Shown here in pieces: positions 9,309 to 19,918 of a DNA stretch of 64,000 nt. The position numbers and the translations under genes are program-made. The stretch comes from Pectobacterium sp. A5351. Lineage in GTDB: Bacteria > Pseudomonadota > Gammaproteobacteria > Enterobacterales > Enterobacteriaceae. Within the stretch, counting starts at the first letter, position 1. Every line of letters starts with the position of its first letter. The DNA lies in contig NZ_CP116477.1 of assembly GCF_028335745.1 (NCBI RefSeq), positions 1,736,001 to 1,800,000 on the forward strand, given 5' to 3'. The notes under the pieces were generated by a model. That model did no database searches, was not told the origin of the DNA, and worked only from the letters and a program-made list of their open reading frames with translations.

Positions 9309-10760
9309 ATGCAGCAGACACCGTTATTCAAAAATCACTATTTTCACCAACTGCCGGGGTTCTATACCGCGCTACAACCTACGCCGCTACATGGCGGTCG
9401 CCTGCTTTATCACAGCGAGGGGCTGGCCGCCGAACTTGGCCTGTCTGCCGACTGGTTTACGCCGGAACAAGATGCTCTCTGGAGCGGTGAACGCTTGCTG
9501 CCAGGAATGGCACCGTTGGCGCAGGTTTATAGCGGCCATCAGTTTGGTATGTGGGCCGGCCAACTGGGCGACGGGCGTGGCATCCTGCTGGGAGAACAAC
9601 AACTGCCGGATGGCCGCAGCATGGACTGGCACCTGAAAGGTGCAGGGCTGACGCCGTATTCACGCATGGGTGACGGTCGTGCCGTGCTGCGTTCAGTTAT
9701 TCGCGAATTTCTGGCCTCGGAAGCGATGCACCATCTGGGGATTCCCACTACGCGGGCACTGACGATTGTCACCAGCACACATCCGGTGCAGCGTGAACAG
9801 GAAGAAAAGGGTGCCATGCTGCTGCGCGTGGCGGAAAGCCATGTGCGGTTTGGCCATTTTGAACACTTCTACTATCGCCGTGAGCCGGAAAAAGTACGCC
9901 AACTGGTGGAGTATGTCATTGCCCGCCACTGGCCGCAGTGGGAGCACGACGAGCGTCGCTATGAGCTGTGGTTCGGCGATGTGGTAGAACGTACCGCCCG
10001 GCTGATTACGCATTGGCAGGCGGTCGGGTTTGCACACGGCGTGATGAATACGGATAACATGTCGATTCTGGGGCTGACGATCGACTACGGTCCTTACGGC
10101 TTTTTAGATGCCTATCAGCCTGATTTCATCTGTAATCACTCCGACCATCGCGGGCGCTACGCGTTTGACAATCAGCCTGCCGTAGGGCTGTGGAATCTGC
10201 ATCGTCTGGCGCAGGCGCTGTCGGGGCTGATGGACACCGACACGCTGGAGCGTGCGCTTGCCCGCTATGAGCCAGCGCTGATGCAGCACTATGGCACGCT
10301 GATGCGCGCCAAGCTGGGCTTGTTTACCGCGAGCGCGGAGGATAATGATGTGCTGGTCGGGCTGTTGCGTCTGATGCAGCAAGAGGGCAGCGATTATACC
10401 CGCACATTTCGTCTGCTGGCAGACTGTGAGAAACAGGCATCACGCGCGCCGCTCCGTGATGAGTTCATCGACAGGGCTGCGTTCGATAGCTGGTTTGCGA
10501 GCTATCGCCAGAGACTAATGCAGGAAGAACAGAACGATGAGGAACGTCGCCAACTGATGAATGCGACGAACCCGAAGTACATTCTGCGCAATTATTTGGC
10601 GCAAATGGCGATTGAACGGGCGGAAAGTGATGATATCAGCGTGCTGACTCGTCTGCATCAGGCACTGTGTCGACCGTTTGACGAACAGCCGGATAAGAAC
10701 GATCTGGCAGCGTTACCGCCAGAGTGGGGTAAGCATCTGGAGATTTCCTGCTCCAGCTAA
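9309..10760 (+). CDS. selO: Protein adenylyltransferase SelO (YdiU)
   Basis: Pseudokinase-fold enzyme that transfers AMP from ATP to Ser/Thr/Tyr of target proteins, linked to redox homeostasis. Seen: [38 protein letters not shown], the inverted active-site segment [13 protein letters not shown] followed by [10 protein letters not shown], and the C-terminal LEISCSS, whose Cys occupies the position of selenocysteine in other members. Length is 483 aa (E. coli 478). The ATG at 9309 has GGGAG upstream. Confidence 0.95.
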   Translation: MQQTPLFKNHYFHQLPGFYTALQPTPLHGGRLLYHSEGLAAELGLSADWFTPEQDALWSGERLLPGMAPLAQVYSGHQFGMWAGQLGDGRGILLGEQQLPDGRSMDWHLKGAGLTPYSRMGDGRAVLRSVIREFLASEAMHHLGIPTTRALTIVTSTHPVQREQEEKGAMLLRVAESHVRFGHFEHFYYRREPEKVRQLVEYVIARHWPQWEHDERRYELWFGDVVERTARLITHWQAVGFAHGVMNTDNMSILGLTIDYGPYGFLDAYQPDFICNHSDHRGRYAFDNQPAVGLWNLHRLAQALSGLMDTDTLERALARYEPALMQHYGTLMRAKLGLFTASAEDNDVLVGLLRLMQQEGSDYTRTFRLLADCEKQASRAPLRDEFIDRAAFDSWFASYRQRLMQEEQNDEERRQLMNATNPKYILRNYLAQMAIERAESDDISVLTRLHQALCRPFDEQPDKNDLAALPPEWGKHLEISCSS

Positions 10761-10779
10761 GCCGGAGCAGGAATGATGG

Positions 10780-11577
10780 TTATTGCCGCAGATAAACCTG
10801 CGGAATGGTGTAGTCTGGGTGTGAACCGACGCTGAGGTCGGCGCGATACCAGCGGGTCAACGTCTCAGCCTGTAGCACCTGCTCGGGCGAACCCTGTGCG
10901 ACCAGCTTCCCTTCGTGCAACAGCAGGATGCGATCGGCATACAGTGCGGCCAGATTCAGATCGTGCAGAACACAGCACACGGAGAGCGGTTGTTCACGCG
11001 TGAGCTGCTTGAGCAACCGCAAGAGATGTTGCTGATGATACAAATCCAGCGCTGAAGTCGGTTCATCGAGAAACAGCCAGCCTGGTGTCGGTTCTGGATG
11101 CCACAGCTGCGCCAGCACGCGAGCGAGCTGTACACGCTGCTGCTCTCCGCCGGAAAGGTGGCGATAGTCGCGCGCCGCCAGTTCCAGACAGCCTGTTTGC
11201 GCCATGACCTGCTGAATAACATCATCATTTTTCGGGTAGCGACCATGCGGGGAACGCCCCATCGCGACGACATCCCGTACGCTAAACGCGAACGCCATGC
11301 CACTATGTTGACGCATCACCGCGCGCGTTTTTGCCAGCGCGCCGGGCTGCCAGTGTGAAAACGGCTGTCCGGCTAACAGACATTCGCCGTCATCGGGCGT
11401 CAAATAACCGGTCAATAGACGGAGCAGGGTCGACTTCCCCGCGCCGTTAGGGCCGATAATCGCGACGATTTCCCCACAGTGTAGCTTCAGCGAAACATCA
11501 TCCGTCAGAGTACGGCCGTTGGTCTGAAAGCGTAGATGACGTGCGACTAACGTCTGGTCGAGCGCTGAGTCAGTCAT
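10780..11577 (-). CDS. hmuV: Haem ABC importer, ATP-binding protein
   Basis: ATPase of the periplasm-to-cytoplasm haem importer HmuTUV. Seen: Walker [15 protein letters not shown], signature [18 protein letters not shown], Walker [19 protein letters not shown] and switch [12 protein letters not shown]. Length is 265 aa. It is the last gene of the minus-strand hmuS-T-U-V operon and overlaps hmuU by 8 bases. The arrangement and protein lengths match hmu/hem loci of Yersinia and Pectobacterium. Confidence 0.94.
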   Translation of the reverse strand: MTDSALDQTLVARHLRFQTNGRTLTDDVSLKLHCGEIVAIIGPNGAGKSTLLRLLTGYLTPDDGECLLAGQPFSHWQPGALAKTRAVMRQHSGMAFAFSVRDVVAMGRSPHGRYPKNDDVIQQVMAQTGCLELAARDYRHLSGGEQQRVQLARVLAQLWHPEPTPGWLFLDEPTSALDLYHQQHLLRLLKQLTREQPLSVCCVLHDLNLAALYADRILLLHEGKLVAQGSPEQVLQAETLTRWYRADLSVGSHPDYTIPQVYLRQ

Positions 11578-12574
11578 TGCTACGTCCTTTGTGCTGAACG
11601 ATCAGCCATAAGAAATATGGCCCGCCAATCAGGCTGCTTAACAGCCCAACGGGCATTTCTGCCGGCGCAAGCAGCGTGCGTGCCAGCGTATCGGCAAACA
11701 GCAGCAGGCAGGCACCGCCGAGGATGGAACCGGGAATGAGCCAGCGATGATCGGCACCCAGATGCAAACGTATCAGGTGCGGAATGATGAGCCCGACAAA
11801 TCCGATCACGCCGCTGACCGCCACCGCTACACCGACCAGCAGCGAGCTGAGCAGCAGCAGAATGTGCTTGGTGCGCTTCACGTTAACGCCAAGGTAATGC
11901 GCTTCTTCGTCCCCTAGCTGCAATAAATTCAGACGGCATGCGTAGTACAATGTCGCAATCATGGCAGGGATGGTCAGCGTGCTGGCAACCAGCAACATCG
12001 GCCACTGCGCCTGCCCGAGGCTACCCATGCCCCAGAGCGAAAATTGGCGTAGTTGTTGGTCGGTACTGATATAGGTCAAGACGCCGATCAGCGCGATACA
12101 CAGTGCATTGAGCGCGATGCCAGCCAGTAATAATCGGGTTAATCCACCCTGTTCGGTGCGGCTGAGGATGAAAATGATCGCGGTCACCGTCAGACTACCG
12201 GCAAAGGCGGCGAACATCGGACCGTAAAGTGCCAGAAGTGGCGGAAGGCCGAGCGGCAGCACGATAGTCAGCGCCACGCAGAGTGCAGCACCGCTGCTGA
12301 TCCCAAGCAGACCGGGATCGGCCAGCGGGTTGCGAAATAACCCTTGCATGATCGCGCCGGAACAGGCCAACGCGCCGCCGACGAGGATCGCCAGCAGCAC
12401 GCGGGGAACGCGGATATTCAGCCAGATATGCCAGAGCGGATCGTCAAGCGGTGTTTGCCATAACATCTTGAGCGATAGGGTCAGTGCGCCCATGTTGGCG
12501 GCCCCCACCATCAGTGCCACCATCAGGAACAGCAGCGCGATCAACCAGGTGCGCGGATGAAACCGTGACGTCAT
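11570..12574 (-). CDS. hmuU: Haem ABC importer, permease
   Basis: Inner-membrane permease of the FecCD family, 334 aa with about ten hydrophobic segments. Seen: [27 protein letters not shown], the family signature [17 protein letters not shown] and [14 protein letters not shown], the coupling-helix region for HmuV. The gene overlaps hmuT by 4 bases upstream and hmuV by 8 downstream, so translation is coupled. It is transcribed from the Fur-controlled promoter ahead of hmuS (inference from layout). Confidence 0.93.
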   Translation of the reverse strand: MTSRFHPRTWLIALLFLMVALMVGAANMGALTLSLKMLWQTPLDDPLWHIWLNIRVPRVLLAILVGGALACSGAIMQGLFRNPLADPGLLGISSGAALCVALTIVLPLGLPPLLALYGPMFAAFAGSLTVTAIIFILSRTEQGGLTRLLLAGIALNALCIALIGVLTYISTDQQLRQFSLWGMGSLGQAQWPMLLVASTLTIPAMIATLYYACRLNLLQLGDEEAHYLGVNVKRTKHILLLLSSLLVGVAVAVSGVIGFVGLIIPHLIRLHLGADHRWLIPGSILGGACLLLFADTLARTLLAPAEMPVGLLSSLIGGPYFLWLIVQHKGRSND

Positions 12575-13389
12575 TTGATCGCTTCGGCGGTCTGACGCAG
12601 CGTTGCCATCAGCGCCGGCGTATCGAGCGTAAAGCCCAGCATTGCCATATCGTCGACGACCAGCAGACGCTTGTTCTTACCTGCCGGCGTCAGCTCTAGC
12701 CCAGGTAATTTCCAGACCTGCGCTTCGCCGCCCAGCGTTTTCAGCCCCTGGCTGGAGATAAGAATCAGATCCGGTGCGCTGGCAACCACGCCTTCTTGTG
12801 ACAACGGCTGGTAGCGTTCAACGTTCTGCATGGCATTCTTCAACCCAGCATGGCGGATAATGGTATCCGCTGGAGTGTTTTTGCCAGCGGCCATCGCGGT
12901 CATGCCGCCGTGGCTGAGAACAAACAGCACGTTAACCGGTAGCGGTGACGTTTTGACTGCCGCCAACTGCTGCTGATAGGTTTCCGTCAGCTTTTTCCCT
13001 TCGGTGTCTTTGCCCAGCGCTTGTGCGATGACATCGATTTTCTGCGGCACGACATCCAGTGAAGGTTGGGCAGGCACATGCACCACTTTAGTGCCGCTGT
13101 CCGCAACCTGTTGCAGGATAAGCGACGGTTGAGACAGATCGCTGGCAACGACCAGAGAAGGTTTCATCGCCAGAATGCCTTCGGTGTTGAGCTGACGCAT
13201 GTAACCGACATCAGGCAGTTTCTTCACGGCTTCCGGGTGCAGACTGGTACTATCACGTGCAACAAGGTCTTTCTCTGCGCCCAGCGCATAGATGATTTCC
13301 GTGACGTCGCCGCCGATAGAAACGATACGTTCGGCAGCAGACACCCCCAGCGGGAGTGTCAAAAGCAGGGGGAATAACCAGTTTTTCAT
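12571..13389 (-). CDS. hmuT: Periplasmic haem-binding protein
   Basis: Substrate-binding protein (class III, TroA-like) that carries haem from the outer-membrane receptor to HmuU. Sec signal peptide [20 protein letters not shown], then [17 protein letters not shown], the haem-site Tyr in [15 protein letters not shown], and [19 protein letters not shown]. Length is 272 aa. It overlaps hmuS and hmuU by 4 bases each. Confidence 0.93.
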   Translation of the reverse strand: MKNWLFPLLLTLPLGVSAAERIVSIGGDVTEIIYALGAEKDLVARDSTSLHPEAVKKLPDVGYMRQLNTEGILAMKPSLVVASDLSQPSLILQQVADSGTKVVHVPAQPSLDVVPQKIDVIAQALGKDTEGKKLTETYQQQLAAVKTSPLPVNVLFVLSHGGMTAMAAGKNTPADTIIRHAGLKNAMQNVERYQPLSQEGVVASAPDLILISSQGLKTLGGEAQVWKLPGLELTPAGKNKRLLVVDDMAMLGFTLDTPALMATLRQTAEAIK

Positions 13390-14438
13390 GCAGCGAGATC
13401 CTTATGCGGTTTCAGGGCATCGATTTGGTTGCGCCACTGTTGTTGTTCCGGCGTACCTTCGGTACGTTGCCCGAAGAGCTGTGCAATTTGAGAGCCGTCT
13501 GCGGCATAGAGTTCGAGGCTGGTCACGATACCGTCAACCGTCGGTTTGCGCGTCACCCAGCTTTCAGCGATCGCGCCTTCGATCAGATGCAGCGTAAAGT
13601 CTTTATTAAAGATGTTAATCCATTCCGCATGTTGCTCCATACGCTCTACGCGCTCGAGCGTACCGGTGAAGATTTGCACACAGCCGCGGTTGCCGACAAA
13701 CACCATGATTTCGTTCTGATCTTCACGCGCGGCAAACAGAATCTGTGACAGCGCATCGTTGTCTACCCGGTAAGCCAAGTCGTCAGCGACTGAGTTAAAT
13801 GCCTGCTGGCGCGTCAGGTTATAGCGCTTGAGCAGGATGAAGAAATCATGCACGTCCTTCATTGCACGCCAGTCTGCTTCAAACTGAGAATTATGGGCAA
13901 TGGCCTGTTCAGCCGCCGCACCATTGGTGGCCGAACGACGTACCAGCGTGGGATTTTCGCTGCTAGTGAATTTCTCAACAAATAGCTGCCAGGCGGCCAT
14001 GTCCGTGGTGTCGGTCGTGTAGACCTTCAGAATCGCATCGCCCTGATGATCAAAGAATTGAATGCTTTGACGCTCTCCGCGCGCGGTGTTTTCACGCAGC
14101 GCAAAGGCTGAAGCCCATTGAGAGAGGAATAAACGCAGATCCAATCCGCGCGGGTTGAGGATAAGGCCAGCATGTCCATCCAACGTCTGGTTTTGATAAT
14201 AGCCAGTATGCTCATGCACGGCGTACTCGTTGCGCGTGATCGACTTGGTATTACCAACCTGCTCCAGCGCGCTTAACCAGACTTTAGCATCACCCTGGAG
14301 GCGTTGCGCATCGTGTCCGACACGTGCGTGAGTCAGTTCCGCTTCGCTGATGCCGAGTAGCGCAGCCAGATCGCGAGCATATTTACGCGGATGTTCAACT
14401 TTAGCCTGAAGGTATTGTTGGTAAATAGACGTCTGCAT
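13386..14438 (-). CDS. hmuS: Haem-degrading/haem-trafficking protein HmuS
   Basis: Cytoplasmic protein of the HemS/ChuS family, two homologous halves, that receives imported haem and releases iron from it. 350 aa, matching family length. Recognised by the N-terminal helical part ([20 protein letters not shown]), [18 protein letters not shown] and [27 protein letters not shown]. It is the first gene of the operon. The outer-membrane receptor gene hmuR, usually next to hmuS, is absent: the next gene upstream is aroH. A Fur box lies 46 bases before the start. Confidence 0.93.
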   Translation of the reverse strand: MQTSIYQQYLQAKVEHPRKYARDLAALLGISEAELTHARVGHDAQRLQGDAKVWLSALEQVGNTKSITRNEYAVHEHTGYYQNQTLDGHAGLILNPRGLDLRLFLSQWASAFALRENTARGERQSIQFFDHQGDAILKVYTTDTTDMAAWQLFVEKFTSSENPTLVRRSATNGAAAEQAIAHNSQFEADWRAMKDVHDFFILLKRYNLTRQQAFNSVADDLAYRVDNDALSQILFAAREDQNEIMVFVGNRGCVQIFTGTLERVERMEQHAEWINIFNKDFTLHLIEGAIAESWVTRKPTVDGIVTSLELYAADGSQIAQLFGQRTEGTPEQQQWRNQIDALKPHKDLAA

Positions 14439-14483
14439 CTCGTTCGTTCCCTTAATCGTTGTCGTATTGATTATAGCAATGAA

Positions 14484-14498
14484 TGAGAATCATTTTCA
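14484..14498 (-). promoter_or_regulatory. Fur box of hmuSTUV
   Basis: TGAGAATCATTTTCA matches the 7-1-7 Fur consensus at 13 of 15 positions and lies just upstream of hmuS. It fits iron repression of haem uptake. Confidence 0.75.
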
Positions 14499-14604
14499 TG
14501 TAACAAAAACGCAACCTCAAGTGAAGTTTTCTTAATAAGTGGAATAAGAGAAATCGTAAGAGGAATTTACGTGCTGCGAGAGTGTGGGAGAGGTGGCGGG
14601 AAAA

Positions 14605-14649
14605 GAGGAAAACGGCTGGCACACGACCGGAGAAGGTGAGTGTGCCAGC
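14605..14649 (-). terminator. Probable aroH terminator
   Basis: GCTGGCACAC (14615-14624) pairs perfectly with GTGTGCCAGC (14640-14649). On the minus strand the stem is followed by CGTTTTCCTCTTTTCC, 10 bases after the aroH stop. Confidence 0.65.
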
Positions 14650-14659
14650 GCGTATCGGA

Positions 14660-15706
14660 TTAGAAACGGCTGTCGACGGCGTCTGCCAGACGAGCCAGCA
14701 GCGTTTCGGTGTCCTGCCAGCTCAGACAAGGATCGGTAATGGATTGCCCATACGTCAATGCCAGAGGATTGATAGCAGGCTGGTTGCCTTCAATTAAGAA
14801 ACTTTCCGCCATGATGCCCGCGATGGCACGTGAGCCCGCACAAATTTGCTGGCAGATGTCATCGGCTACATCGAGCTGGCGACGGTGCTGTTTCTGACAG
14901 TTGGCATGGCTGAAATCGATCACCAGATGCTCGGGCAGTGAGAACTCACGCAGATGAGCGCAGGCGGCAGCGATGTCTTCCGCGTGGTAATTCGGTTTTT
15001 TCCCGCCGCGCATAATAATATGACCAAACGGATTGCCCTGCGTTTTGTAGACCGACATGAAGCCCTGCTTATCCGGCGAAAGGAACATATGCCGGGCACG
15101 GGCGGCACGAATGGCATCAACGGCGATACGCGTGTTGCCGTCTGTGCCGTTCTTGAAGCCGACGGGGCAGGACAGCGCCGAGGCCATTTCCCGGTGAATC
15201 TGGCTTTCGGTGGTTCTTGCACCAATCGCACCCCAGCTAATCAGGTCGGCAATATATTGGCCGGTGACCATATCGAGGAATTCCGTCGCGGTTGGCAGCC
15301 CAAGCTGGTTGACATCCAGCAGCAGACGGCGGGCAATCTCCAGCCCTTCGTTTACCTGAAAGGTGCCATTCAGTGCCGGATCGGAAATGAGTCCTTTCCA
15401 GCCTACGACCGTGCGCGGTTTTTCAAAATAGGTGCGCATGACGATTTCCAGTCTGTCCTGATACTGCGTACGTAGCGCAGCCAGACGGCGTGCATAATCT
15501 AACGCGCTGTCGGTGTCATGGATCGAGCAGGGGCCAATCACGACGAGCAGGCGAGGATCTTGACCGGTTAGAATGGCTTCAATTTTCTTACGTGACGAGG
15601 TGACATTTTCGGCAACGGCAGGGGTAATCGGGAGTCTGGCGAGTAACGTTTGGGGCGTCACCAGACTCTCGATGCGCGCGCTCCGCAGTTCATCTGTTTG
15701 TAGCAT
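14660..15706 (-). CDS. aroH: DAHP synthase, tryptophan-sensitive type
   Basis: Condenses phosphoenolpyruvate and erythrose-4-phosphate in the first step of aromatic biosynthesis. 348 aa, the E. coli AroH length. Seen: VVIGPCSIHD, MRTYFEKPRTVVGWKGLI, GARTTESQIHREMASALSCPVGFKNGTDG, GGKKPNYHA, VIDFSHANCQKQHRRQ and ITDPCLSWQDTE. The best match I recall is AroH, not AroF/AroG. The linkage to ppsR-ppsA is conserved, and PpsA supplies the PEP it uses. Upstream lie four 19-bp tandem repeats and a TrpR-like palindrome. Confidence 0.93.
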   Translation of the reverse strand: MLQTDELRSARIESLVTPQTLLARLPITPAVAENVTSSRKKIEAILTGQDPRLLVVIGPCSIHDTDSALDYARRLAALRTQYQDRLEIVMRTYFEKPRTVVGWKGLISDPALNGTFQVNEGLEIARRLLLDVNQLGLPTATEFLDMVTGQYIADLISWGAIGARTTESQIHREMASALSCPVGFKNGTDGNTRIAVDAIRAARARHMFLSPDKQGFMSVYKTQGNPFGHIIMRGGKKPNYHAEDIAAACAHLREFSLPEHLVIDFSHANCQKQHRRQLDVADDICQQICAGSRAIAGIMAESFLIEGNQPAINPLALTYGQSITDPCLSWQDTETLLARLADAVDSRF

Positions 15707-15781
15707 GTTTTGTCTCTGAATGCGGTCAAGCCGAAAACCTGTCTTTACTGAAAAAGCGTGGACATGATGGGTCTTTCAGAC

Positions 15782-15857
15782 CACGACACTGTTTTCGAAT
15801 CACGACACTGTTTTCGAATCACAGCAATGTTTTCGAACCACGACAATGTTTTCAGAC
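15782..15857. repeat. Four tandem 19-bp repeats upstream of aroH
   Basis: Units at 15782-15800 and 15801-15819 are identical (CACGACACTGTTTTCGAAT). Units at 15820-15838 and 15839-15857 differ at 3 and 4 positions. A partial fifth unit (AGAGTTTTCAGG) follows. They lie 76-151 bases upstream of the aroH start, outside any gene. Confidence 0.9.
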
Positions 15858-15982
15858 AGAGTTTTCAGGCTATGTTTCCGACTAAAAGGTTGCTTCGCAG
15901 CGGCGAAATGCCGGGAAGTGATGGTGCACACAATAAACGAAATGGCGCACATTACAACCGCATCAGGACAAAAAAACTATCG

Positions 15983-15994
15983 TGTACTAGTACA
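15983..15994. promoter_or_regulatory. TrpR-like palindrome
   Basis: TGTACTAGTACA is a perfect 12-bp palindrome centred on CTAG, like the core of Trp repressor operators. It overlaps the ppsR stop codon, 277 bases upstream of the aroH start. A second CTAG half-site at operator spacing is not present, so this is tentative. Confidence 0.3.
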
Positions 15995-16844
15995 TTCTTC
16001 GACTCATGCCGAGAATGTCGATGATTTTGGCGGAAATTTCCTCAACGGAATAATTGGTCGTATTGAGATATTTAATCTGGTGTTTGCGAAATAGCGCCTC
16101 AACTTCGCTCAGCTCCATGCGGCACTGACGCAGCGACGCATAGCGACTATTGCCCCGACGCTCTTCCCGAATGGCTGCCAACCGTTCGGCATCAATGGTG
16201 AGCCCGAATAGCTTGTGCTGGAAGGGCTTCAACGCATCGGGTAGGCGCAGGTTGTCCATATCGTCGGCAATAAAAGGATAGTTGGCGGCGCGAATGCCGA
16301 ATTGCATCGCCAGATACAGGCTGGTCGGCGTCTTGCCACAGCGTGACACGCCCAGCAGAATGACCTGCGCCTGATCGAGATTACGCAGCGAGATGCCATC
16401 ATCGTGTGCCAGCGTGTAGTCGATGGCCGCAATACGGGCGTCGTATTTGCTCAGATTATTGGCGGTCAAACCATGAGTACGGTTAGCAACCGGCGTAGGC
16501 GGCGTGTTCAGTTCTTCCTGCAAAGGGGCAACCAATGCCTGCACGATGTCCTGACAAAACCCTTCACTGCGGGTAATAATGTTACGCACGGTCGGCGTGA
16601 CGATGGAGTAAAACACCAGCGGACGCACACCGGTTTGGTGATACAACGTATTGATTTGTTCACACACGGCTTTAGCGCGTGCTTCACTTTCAACGAAAGG
16701 TAAGGTATAGCTAACGGTGTTCACGGGGAACTGGGACAACACCGCATGACCGAGTACTTCAGCCGTAATGGCTGTACCGTCCGAGACATAAAATACGCTT
16801 CTTTCCACATAACCCCCTTGTGATATTTCCGACAGTTCGAACAC
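15987..16844 (-). CDS. ppsR: PEP synthase regulatory protein (kinase/pyrophosphorylase)
   Basis: Bifunctional enzyme that inactivates PEP synthase by ADP-dependent threonine phosphorylation and reactivates it by phosphate-dependent dephosphorylation. Seen: [18 protein letters not shown] at the N-terminus, the P-loop-like [29 protein letters not shown] and the conserved end GMSRRMY. 285 aa against 277 in E. coli. It is divergent from its target ppsA, whose start is 264 bases away, as in E. coli. Confidence 0.95.
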   Translation of the reverse strand: MFELSEISQGGYVERSVFYVSDGTAITAEVLGHAVLSQFPVNTVSYTLPFVESEARAKAVCEQINTLYHQTGVRPLVFYSIVTPTVRNIITRSEGFCQDIVQALVAPLQEELNTPPTPVANRTHGLTANNLSKYDARIAAIDYTLAHDDGISLRNLDQAQVILLGVSRCGKTPTSLYLAMQFGIRAANYPFIADDMDNLRLPDALKPFQHKLFGLTIDAERLAAIREERRGNSRYASLRQCRMELSEVEALFRKHQIKYLNTTNYSVEEISAKIIDILGMSRRMY

Positions 16845-16993
16845 GTTAACCTCGTCAAAAATTGTGTTTTGCGAATACTTTTATTAAAACGTCATTTCAT
16901 TATCTTTATGATAAAGAATGCTAATCTTCTACGATATTGGATTTTTACCGCATTAAGCAGTCATCTGCCGTGAAATCAGTTTTTTTTCATAGG

Positions 16994-17005
16994 TTGATCG
17001 ATTCA
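16994..17005. promoter_or_regulatory. Cra-like site upstream of ppsA
   Basis: TTGATCGATTCA, within the larger inverted repeat AGGTTGATCGATTCACCT, matches the Cra (FruR) consensus TGAATCGATTCA at 10 of 12 positions. In E. coli ppsA is activated by Cra (established). The site is about 104 bases before the ppsA start. Confidence 0.5.
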
Positions 17006-17108
17006 CCTATCTATGTTCATCAAAACGCTATGCTAACCTGATTGCGTTGAGGCGATTCTCAACCACACTCTTTCATACCCTAATTGTATGCAGAAAGGAT
17101 TATTTTCG

Positions 17109-19487
17109 ATGTCCAATAACGGCCCTGATTTGCGTAATGTCCTTTGGTATAACCAGCTCGGTATGCACGACGTTGAAAGGGTGGGAGGCAAAAATGCCTC
17201 TCTGGGTGAAATGATCACCAACCTTTCAGGATTGGGCGTAGCCGTTCCCAACGGCTTTGCGACAACGGCGCAGGCGTTTAATGATTTTCTTAATCAAAGT
17301 GGGATTAACCAGCGCATTTATGAGCTGCTCGATCGCACCGACATTGACGATCTGAACCAACTGGCTAGCGCCGGTACGCAAATTCGCCAGTGGATTATTG
17401 ATACGCCATTCCAGCCAGAGCTGGAGCAGGCGATTCATGATGCCTATCAGCAACTGGCCGATGGTGAGAAAGACGCCTCGTTTGCTGTGCGTTCCTCTGC
17501 CACGGCAGAAGACATGCCGGATGCGTCCTTTGCGGGTCAGCAGGAAACTTTCCTGAACGTGCAGGGCATCAATGCGGTGATGGTCGCGGTGAAGCACGTG
17601 TTTGCATCGCTGTTTAACGATCGCGCGATCTCTTATCGTGTGCATCAGGGCTATGACCACCGCGGCGTGGCGCTGTCGGCGGGCGTACAGCGTATGGTGC
17701 GCTCCGATCTGGCGTCTGCGGGCGTGATGTTTACCATCGATACCGAATCTGGTTTTGATCAGGTGGTGTTCATCACCTCGGCTTACGGCTTGGGCGAAAT
17801 GGTGGTGCAGGGTGCGGTGAACCCGGATGAGTTCTATGTTCACAAGCCGACTTTACAGAACAACAAGCCTGCGATTGTGCGCCGTAATATGGGATCGAAA
17901 AAAATCCGTATGGTGTATGCCGCGAGCCAGGAACATGGCAAGCAGGTGCGGATTGAAGATGTGCCAGCAGAGCAAACGACGCGTTTCAGCCTGACGGATG
18001 ATGAAGTGCAGGCACTGGCGCGTCAGGCGCTGTTGATTGAGAAACACTACGGTCGCCCGATGGACATCGAGTGGGCGAAAGATGGCCACACCGGTAAACT
18101 CTATATCGTGCAGGCACGCCCGGAAACGGTTCGTTCCAACGGCCAGGTCATGGAACGCTATCATCTGCCTGCCAGCGGTACCGTGCTGGTGGAAGGCCGT
18201 GCGATCGGTCACCGCATCGGTGCGGGCGAAGTCAAAGTGATTCAGGACATCAGCGAGATGCACCTGATCAACGCGGGCGATGTGCTGGTAACCGACATGA
18301 CCGACCCAGACTGGGAACCGATCATGAAGAAGGCCGCGGCGATTGTGACCAATCGTGGTGGACGCACCTGTCATGCCGCCATTATCGCGCGTGAACTGGG
18401 CATCCCTGCCGTTGTGGGCTGCGGTGATGCGACCGAGCGTTTGCGCAAGGGGCAAAAAGTGACCGTTTCTTGTGCGGAAGGCGACACGGGTTATGTGTAT
18501 CAGGATCTGTTGGACTTCTCCGTGAAGAGCTCACAGATTGATGAAATGCCGGCTTTGCCGCTGAAAATCATGATGAATGTGGGTAACCCTGACCGTGCGT
18601 TTGATTTTGCCTGCCTGCCAAACGATGGCGTCGGTCTGGCGCGTCTGGAATTCATCATTAACCGCATGATTGGCGTGCACCCACGTGCACTGCTGGAATT
18701 CGATCAACAGACTCCAGAACTGCAACGCGAGATCAAAACGCTGATGCAGGGCTACGACGATCCGGTGGAATTCTATGTCGGCCGTCTGGTGGAAGGGATC
18801 GCGACGCTGGCCGCAGCATTCGCACCGAAGCGCGTCATCGTCCGCCTGTCCGATTTTAAATCCAACGAGTACGCCAATCTGGTTGGCGGCGAGCGCTATG
18901 AGCCGGAAGAAGAAAACCCAATGCTGGGCTTCCGCGGTGCGGGTCGCTATGTCTCTTCGGACTTCAAAGCCTGCTTTGCGCTGGAGTGTGAAGCGGTTAA
19001 GCGCGTGCGTAACGTGATGGGGCTGAAGAACGTCGAGATCATGATCCCGTTTGTTCGTACCGTGGCGCAAGCGGAGGCGGTGATTGCCGAACTGGCGAGT
19101 CAGGGTCTGCGCCGTGGCGAAGACGGCCTGAAAATCATCATGATGTGCGAAATTCCGTCCAACGCGCTGCTGGCCGATGAATTCCTGCAACACTTTGATG
19201 GTTTCTCCATCGGCTCAAACGACATGACACAGCTGGCGCTGGGGCTGGATCGTGATTCCGGCGTGGTATCGTCGCTGTTTGATGAACGTAATGATGCGGT
19301 GAAGGCGCTGCTGTCGATGGCGATTAAAGCCGGCAAGAAACAGGGTAAATACGTTGGTATTTGCGGTCAGGGTCCGTCAGATCACGAGGATTTCGCGCTC
19401 TGGCTGATGGAACAGGGCATCGATAGCCTGTCACTTAACCCAGACACCGTGGTGCAAACCTGGCTGAATCTGGCTGAGCACAACTAG
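17109..19487 (+). CDS. ppsA: Phosphoenolpyruvate synthase
   Basis: Converts pyruvate, ATP and water to PEP, AMP and phosphate for gluconeogenesis. Order seen: N-terminal ATP-binding domain ([33 protein letters not shown]), swivelling phosphohistidine domain with the catalytic His in [23 protein letters not shown] (about residue 420), and C-terminal PEP/pyruvate barrel ([53 protein letters not shown]). The threonine next to the histidine (TCH) is the PpsR target in the family. The start at 17109 gives 792 aa, the E. coli length, rather than 17088. Confidence 0.97.
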   Translation: MSNNGPDLRNVLWYNQLGMHDVERVGGKNASLGEMITNLSGLGVAVPNGFATTAQAFNDFLNQSGINQRIYELLDRTDIDDLNQLASAGTQIRQWIIDTPFQPELEQAIHDAYQQLADGEKDASFAVRSSATAEDMPDASFAGQQETFLNVQGINAVMVAVKHVFASLFNDRAISYRVHQGYDHRGVALSAGVQRMVRSDLASAGVMFTIDTESGFDQVVFITSAYGLGEMVVQGAVNPDEFYVHKPTLQNNKPAIVRRNMGSKKIRMVYAASQEHGKQVRIEDVPAEQTTRFSLTDDEVQALARQALLIEKHYGRPMDIEWAKDGHTGKLYIVQARPETVRSNGQVMERYHLPASGTVLVEGRAIGHRIGAGEVKVIQDISEMHLINAGDVLVTDMTDPDWEPIMKKAAAIVTNRGGRTCHAAIIARELGIPAVVGCGDATERLRKGQKVTVSCAEGDTGYVYQDLLDFSVKSSQIDEMPALPLKIMMNVGNPDRAFDFACLPNDGVGLARLEFIINRMIGVHPRALLEFDQQTPELQREIKTLMQGYDDPVEFYVGRLVEGIATLAAAFAPKRVIVRLSDFKSNEYANLVGGERYEPEEENPMLGFRGAGRYVSSDFKACFALECEAVKRVRNVMGLKNVEIMIPFVRTVAQAEAVIAELASQGLRRGEDGLKIIMMCEIPSNALLADEFLQHFDGFSIGSNDMTQLALGLDRDSGVVSSLFDERNDAVKALLSMAIKAGKKQGKYVGICGQGPSDHEDFALWLMEQGIDSLSLNPDTVVQTWLNLAEHN

Positions 19488-19570
19488 TGCTGCGATGAAT
19501 TTTTAGATATCAATGTATTGTTTTTAAAGTTTTTAGTCGCGTAATAATCGTGCTGAGGTGGGAGTGACTG

Positions 19571-19745
19571 CCGGGTGAGCGGCAAGGACGCCGCGAAAGC
19601 CAGTGCCGCGCAGGGAGCGCGTCAATGGCGGCCCGAGTTGCGGTCACGAACGCCGAAGGTATCGCGTAGCGACACGATTTCGCGAAAAGCCTGGGGTCAT
19701 GGGGCGGTGGCGATTGAACCGCCCCATGTCGGGCGCGTGCTGCGA
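19571..19745. repeat. GC-rich intergenic element with an 11-bp hairpin
   Basis: The 431-base gap between convergent ppsA and apbE holds a GC-rich block with a perfect stem, CATGGGGCGGT (19698-19708) and ACCGCCCCATG (19718-19728), loop 9. An open frame runs through it but has no recognisable protein and reads into apbE, so I treat it as non-coding. It may be a dispersed genus-specific repeat. The rest of the gap (to 19918) shows nothing clear. Confidence 0.4.
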
Positions 19746-19918
19746 CAGTTGCAAAAATTGACTGAAGTTAGTGCGCACGAAATTTTCACTGTGGTTACAG
19801 AAATTTATTTCCCGGATTTGTGGGGTAACCCTCAATTTCCAGGGACGTATTCACAGCGTCTTTACGATCTATCCATTACCACCGCTCGACCGCTGCTGAT
19901 CGCAAGCTGTGCTGAAAA

